Shown piece by piece: positions 62,618 through 64,000 of a stretch of DNA of 64,000 bases (its first letter is position 1; each line of letters starts with the position of its first letter). The notes beneath the pieces are model-generated. The model was not told the DNA's origin and ran no database searches. It saw only the letters and a list, made by a program, of their open reading frames with translations. The stretch is taken from assembly GCA_018267955.1 (NCBI GenBank), contig JAFDXL010000005.1, positions 62,001 through 126,000 on the forward strand, in the 5' to 3' direction. Source of the DNA: Bacteroidota bacterium (GTDB lineage Bacteria > Bacteroidota > Bacteroidia > Chitinophagales > Chitinophagaceae). The position numbers were made by a program, and so were the translations under genes.

Positions 62618-62857
62618 CTACGCTCTGGAGCTAATAACAGTTGCCAGGTCTCCTATATTTTGCGCATTCAGAATATCATCAAGTTCAAACTTCATATTAA
62701 AAGTCTTTTCCAGTTCGTCTATTAAAAACAAATTGCTGATAGAATCCCATCCATCTACATCTTTCGCCGCAGTAGCTTCTGTCACGGTAAGTGATTCGTC
62801 TCTGAAAACACGTTTACAAACTTTATTGATTTCCTGTAATACAATATTCTTATCCAT
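62618..62857 (-). CDS. Acyl carrier protein
   Basis: The 79-residue four-helix carrier has the phosphopantetheine attachment Ser39 in DGWDSISNL (DSI rather than the DSL of fatty-acid carriers) and the helix II region LFLIDELEKTFNMKFELDD. A short acidic second half is typical. It differs from housekeeping AcpP and is encoded within the cluster, so a dedicated carrier for an acyl or aminoacyl group is likely. ATG 62857 is chosen over TTG 62866. The GNAT stop lies 5 bp upstream of this ATG. Confidence 0.92.
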   Translation of the reverse strand: MDKNIVLQEINKVCKRVFRDESLTVTEATAAKDVDGWDSISNLFLIDELEKTFNMKFELDDILNAQNIGDLATVISSRA

Positions 62858-62862
62858 TGTGG

Positions 62863-63606
62863 TCAATTAAAATTATAAAATAAAATAAGGCTATTATATG
62901 CCTGATATCCAAGCGAGGTATATAAAGGCATACCCACTTGTGTGGCATGCAAACAAACACACCTGTAGCCTGCATTATAAACGAGCTTTTCAGCTTCTGA
63001 CATCATTATTTTTCCAAAGCCCTTCTTTTGTTGTTCCTGTTCTGTAGCAACCATATAAATCCCAGCTTCATCACCGCAATACACCATTAGAGTTGACACA
63101 GGTGTATCTTTTGTTTTGCCAAGCAACAATTTAAATTTCCCTTCTTTTACGGCATCTAAAAGAACATCTTTCGGAAGTAGTTGTCCTTTAAACAGTACTT
63201 TACTTGCAACAGATATCCACTGTTCTATTGATTCAATAGTATCACACAAACAAACATCCAGATTAGCAAGCTCTCCCCCAAATTGCTTTTCTGTCAGTTG
63301 TTTACTCATATTATACCACCTGGTAACCGGCATAAATCTTAATTCTTTTAAGATCGAAAGCTCGTGATCTGATATACTGTCCTTAAGAATCAATGTTTTG
63401 CAAGTACTTCTGCTAAGCGTCTTCTTCAGCTGTACCAGGTTTGCAGTAGAAAGCTCTCCTTGCTGATTATATACCATAGAAGGCCATTCATTCCCTTCAC
63501 TGGTAATAATATTAAATGGTCCATCATTTACTATGCTTATCTGCTGGTATCGACCGAGATAAGTATATAACGCAAAGAGATTTTCCACAATAACATTGTT
63601 ATCCAT
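62863..63606 (-). CDS. GNAT-family N-acyltransferase
   Basis: The 247-residue protein ends with a GNAT domain (about residues 120-247): VYCGDEAGIYMVATEQEQQ, followed by the acyl-CoA loop KKGFGKIMM (motif A, QxxGxG), then MSEAEKLVYNAG and YTSLGYQAYN (motif B). The N-terminal 110 residues form a second, weaker alpha/beta region that may be a degenerate GNAT or a substrate-binding part. It lies between the adenylation enzyme and the acyl carrier protein, so it may load or transfer the carried acyl group. Specificity is unknown. Confidence 0.8.
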   Translation of the reverse strand: MDNNVIVENLFALYTYLGRYQQISIVNDGPFNIITSEGNEWPSMVYNQQGELSTANLVQLKKTLSRSTCKTLILKDSISDHELSILKELRFMPVTRWYNMSKQLTEKQFGGELANLDVCLCDTIESIEQWISVASKVLFKGQLLPKDVLLDAVKEGKFKLLLGKTKDTPVSTLMVYCGDEAGIYMVATEQEQQKKGFGKIMMSEAEKLVYNAGYRCVCLHATQVGMPLYTSLGYQAYNSLILFYNFN

Positions 63607-63612
63607 ACCTAC

Positions 63613-64000
63613 CTAAACCAATGCTTTCAAAGCTATTCTGTCTATCTTGTTGCTATTATTAATTGGAAATGTCTGCAGGCTTTTTATTGTATGCGGTAGC
63701 ATATAGTAAGGCAACTCATTTTTTAATGTGTTTTGAACCATTTCCACATCTTCGCAATTTTCAAGAAACAAGCATATTTTATCTATTCCGTCCTTATCTC
63801 TATAAAGGGTTGCTATATTGTTAATGGCATATAGTTTTCTAACCGTAGCTTCAATCTCCCCAAGTTCTATCCTATGTCCATTTACCTTTACCTGATAATC
63901 CATCCGACCGCAATAGTACAGGTCTCCCGTTTTATCTTTATAACACAGATCGCCGGTTTTATAAAATAATTCGCCATTAATCTTAATAAAGCTTTCTTCG
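63613..64000 (-). CDS. Amino-acid/AMP-binding adenylation enzyme (C-terminal part only)
   Basis: The gene is open at the right edge; its last 128 or so residues are visible. The frame contains YKTGDL (A7 core motif), then GRMDYQVKVNGHRIELGEIE (A8) with the hinge Asp, and NSNKIDR (A10), the last Lys of which contacts the substrate carboxylate. This identifies an ANL-superfamily enzyme, most like NRPS adenylation domains. Such enzymes activate an amino or other carboxylic acid as an AMP ester and pass it to a carrier protein. The adjacent GNAT, carrier and LbH acyltransferase support an aminoacyl or acyl modification of the glycan. The N-terminal specificity code is outside the window. Confidence 0.88.
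   Translation of the reverse strand, partial: EESFIKINGELFYKTGDLCYKDKTGDLYYCGRMDYQVKVNGHRIELGEIEATVRKLYAINNIATLYRDKDGIDKICLFLENCEDVEMVQNTLKNELPYYMLPHTIKSLQTFPINNSNKIDRIALKALV

Overview
The window comes from a Bacteroidota chromosome, most likely a Chitinophagaceae-like soil or freshwater lineage. The evidence is several secreted proteins with C-terminal type IX secretion (T9SS) sorting domains, an OMP_b-brl/TonB-type outer-membrane barrel, GEVED and Ig-like adhesin architecture, and repeated matches to the Bacteroidota -7 promoter element TAnnTTTG. The genus assignment is inference. No rRNA, tRNA, CRISPR array, insertion sequence or prophage was recognised.

Region 1 (1-14.5 kb) is mostly housekeeping and small regulatory units. 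It holds the 3' part of an outer-membrane barrel gene, a secreted protein of unknown function, a GT39-type membrane glycosyltransferase, a small T9SS cargo, a peroxiredoxin, groES-groEL, a DUF998 membrane protein, a small barrel protein, an SRPBCC protein, a Crp/Fnr regulator, a membrane protein/XRE regulator pair with an operator-like palindrome on its promoter, a miniature CTD-like secreted protein, and an SRPBCC-ArsR-SRPBCC operon with two palindromic operators built into its promoter.

Region 2 (14.5-16 kb) is a gene-poor, repeat-rich patch. A lone AT-rich secreted-protein gene lies between a pair of direct repeats and an outer imperfect inverted repeat, followed by two tiny overlapping reading frames and REP-like twin hairpins.

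Region 3 (16-33.5 kb) holds a LOG-family nucleotide hydrolase, a fused SpmA/SpmB-type membrane protein, a two-component system, a sugar nucleotidyltransferase, galE, an MsbA-type ABC exporter, cysS, an EEP-family hydrolase, a rhomboid protease beside a rhomboid pseudoprotease, a MutS-like ATPase with dihydroorotase, and a Wzi/RemB-like outer-membrane protein.

Region 4 (33.5-43.5 kb) holds two giant paralogous secreted proteins. Each has one Ig-like domain, a GEVED domain, ten more Ig-like domains and a T9SS sorting domain. They are co-linear but carry different N-terminal domains.

Region 5 (43.5-64 kb, all minus strand, tightly packed, open at the right edge) is a surface-polysaccharide operon. 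From promoter-proximal (right) to distal (left) it encodes: an adenylation enzyme (partial), a GNAT protein, an acyl carrier protein and a left-handed beta-helix acyltransferase; a WbpG-like amidotransferase and a HisF2-like protein (acetamidino group); WbpB-, WbpD- and WbpE-like enzymes (2,3-diamino-uronic acid sugar); several GT4-type glycosyltransferases and a Wzy-like polymerase; a carbamoyltransferase; and a PglA/C/D/E-like set (bacillosamine-type sugar and initiating phosphoglycosyl transferase). Together these predict a heavily N-acylated, amidinated and carbamoylated repeat-unit glycan. Its most unusual points are the absence of a HisH-type glutaminase beside the amidotransferase and the loss of half of that enzyme's usual Cys ligands.
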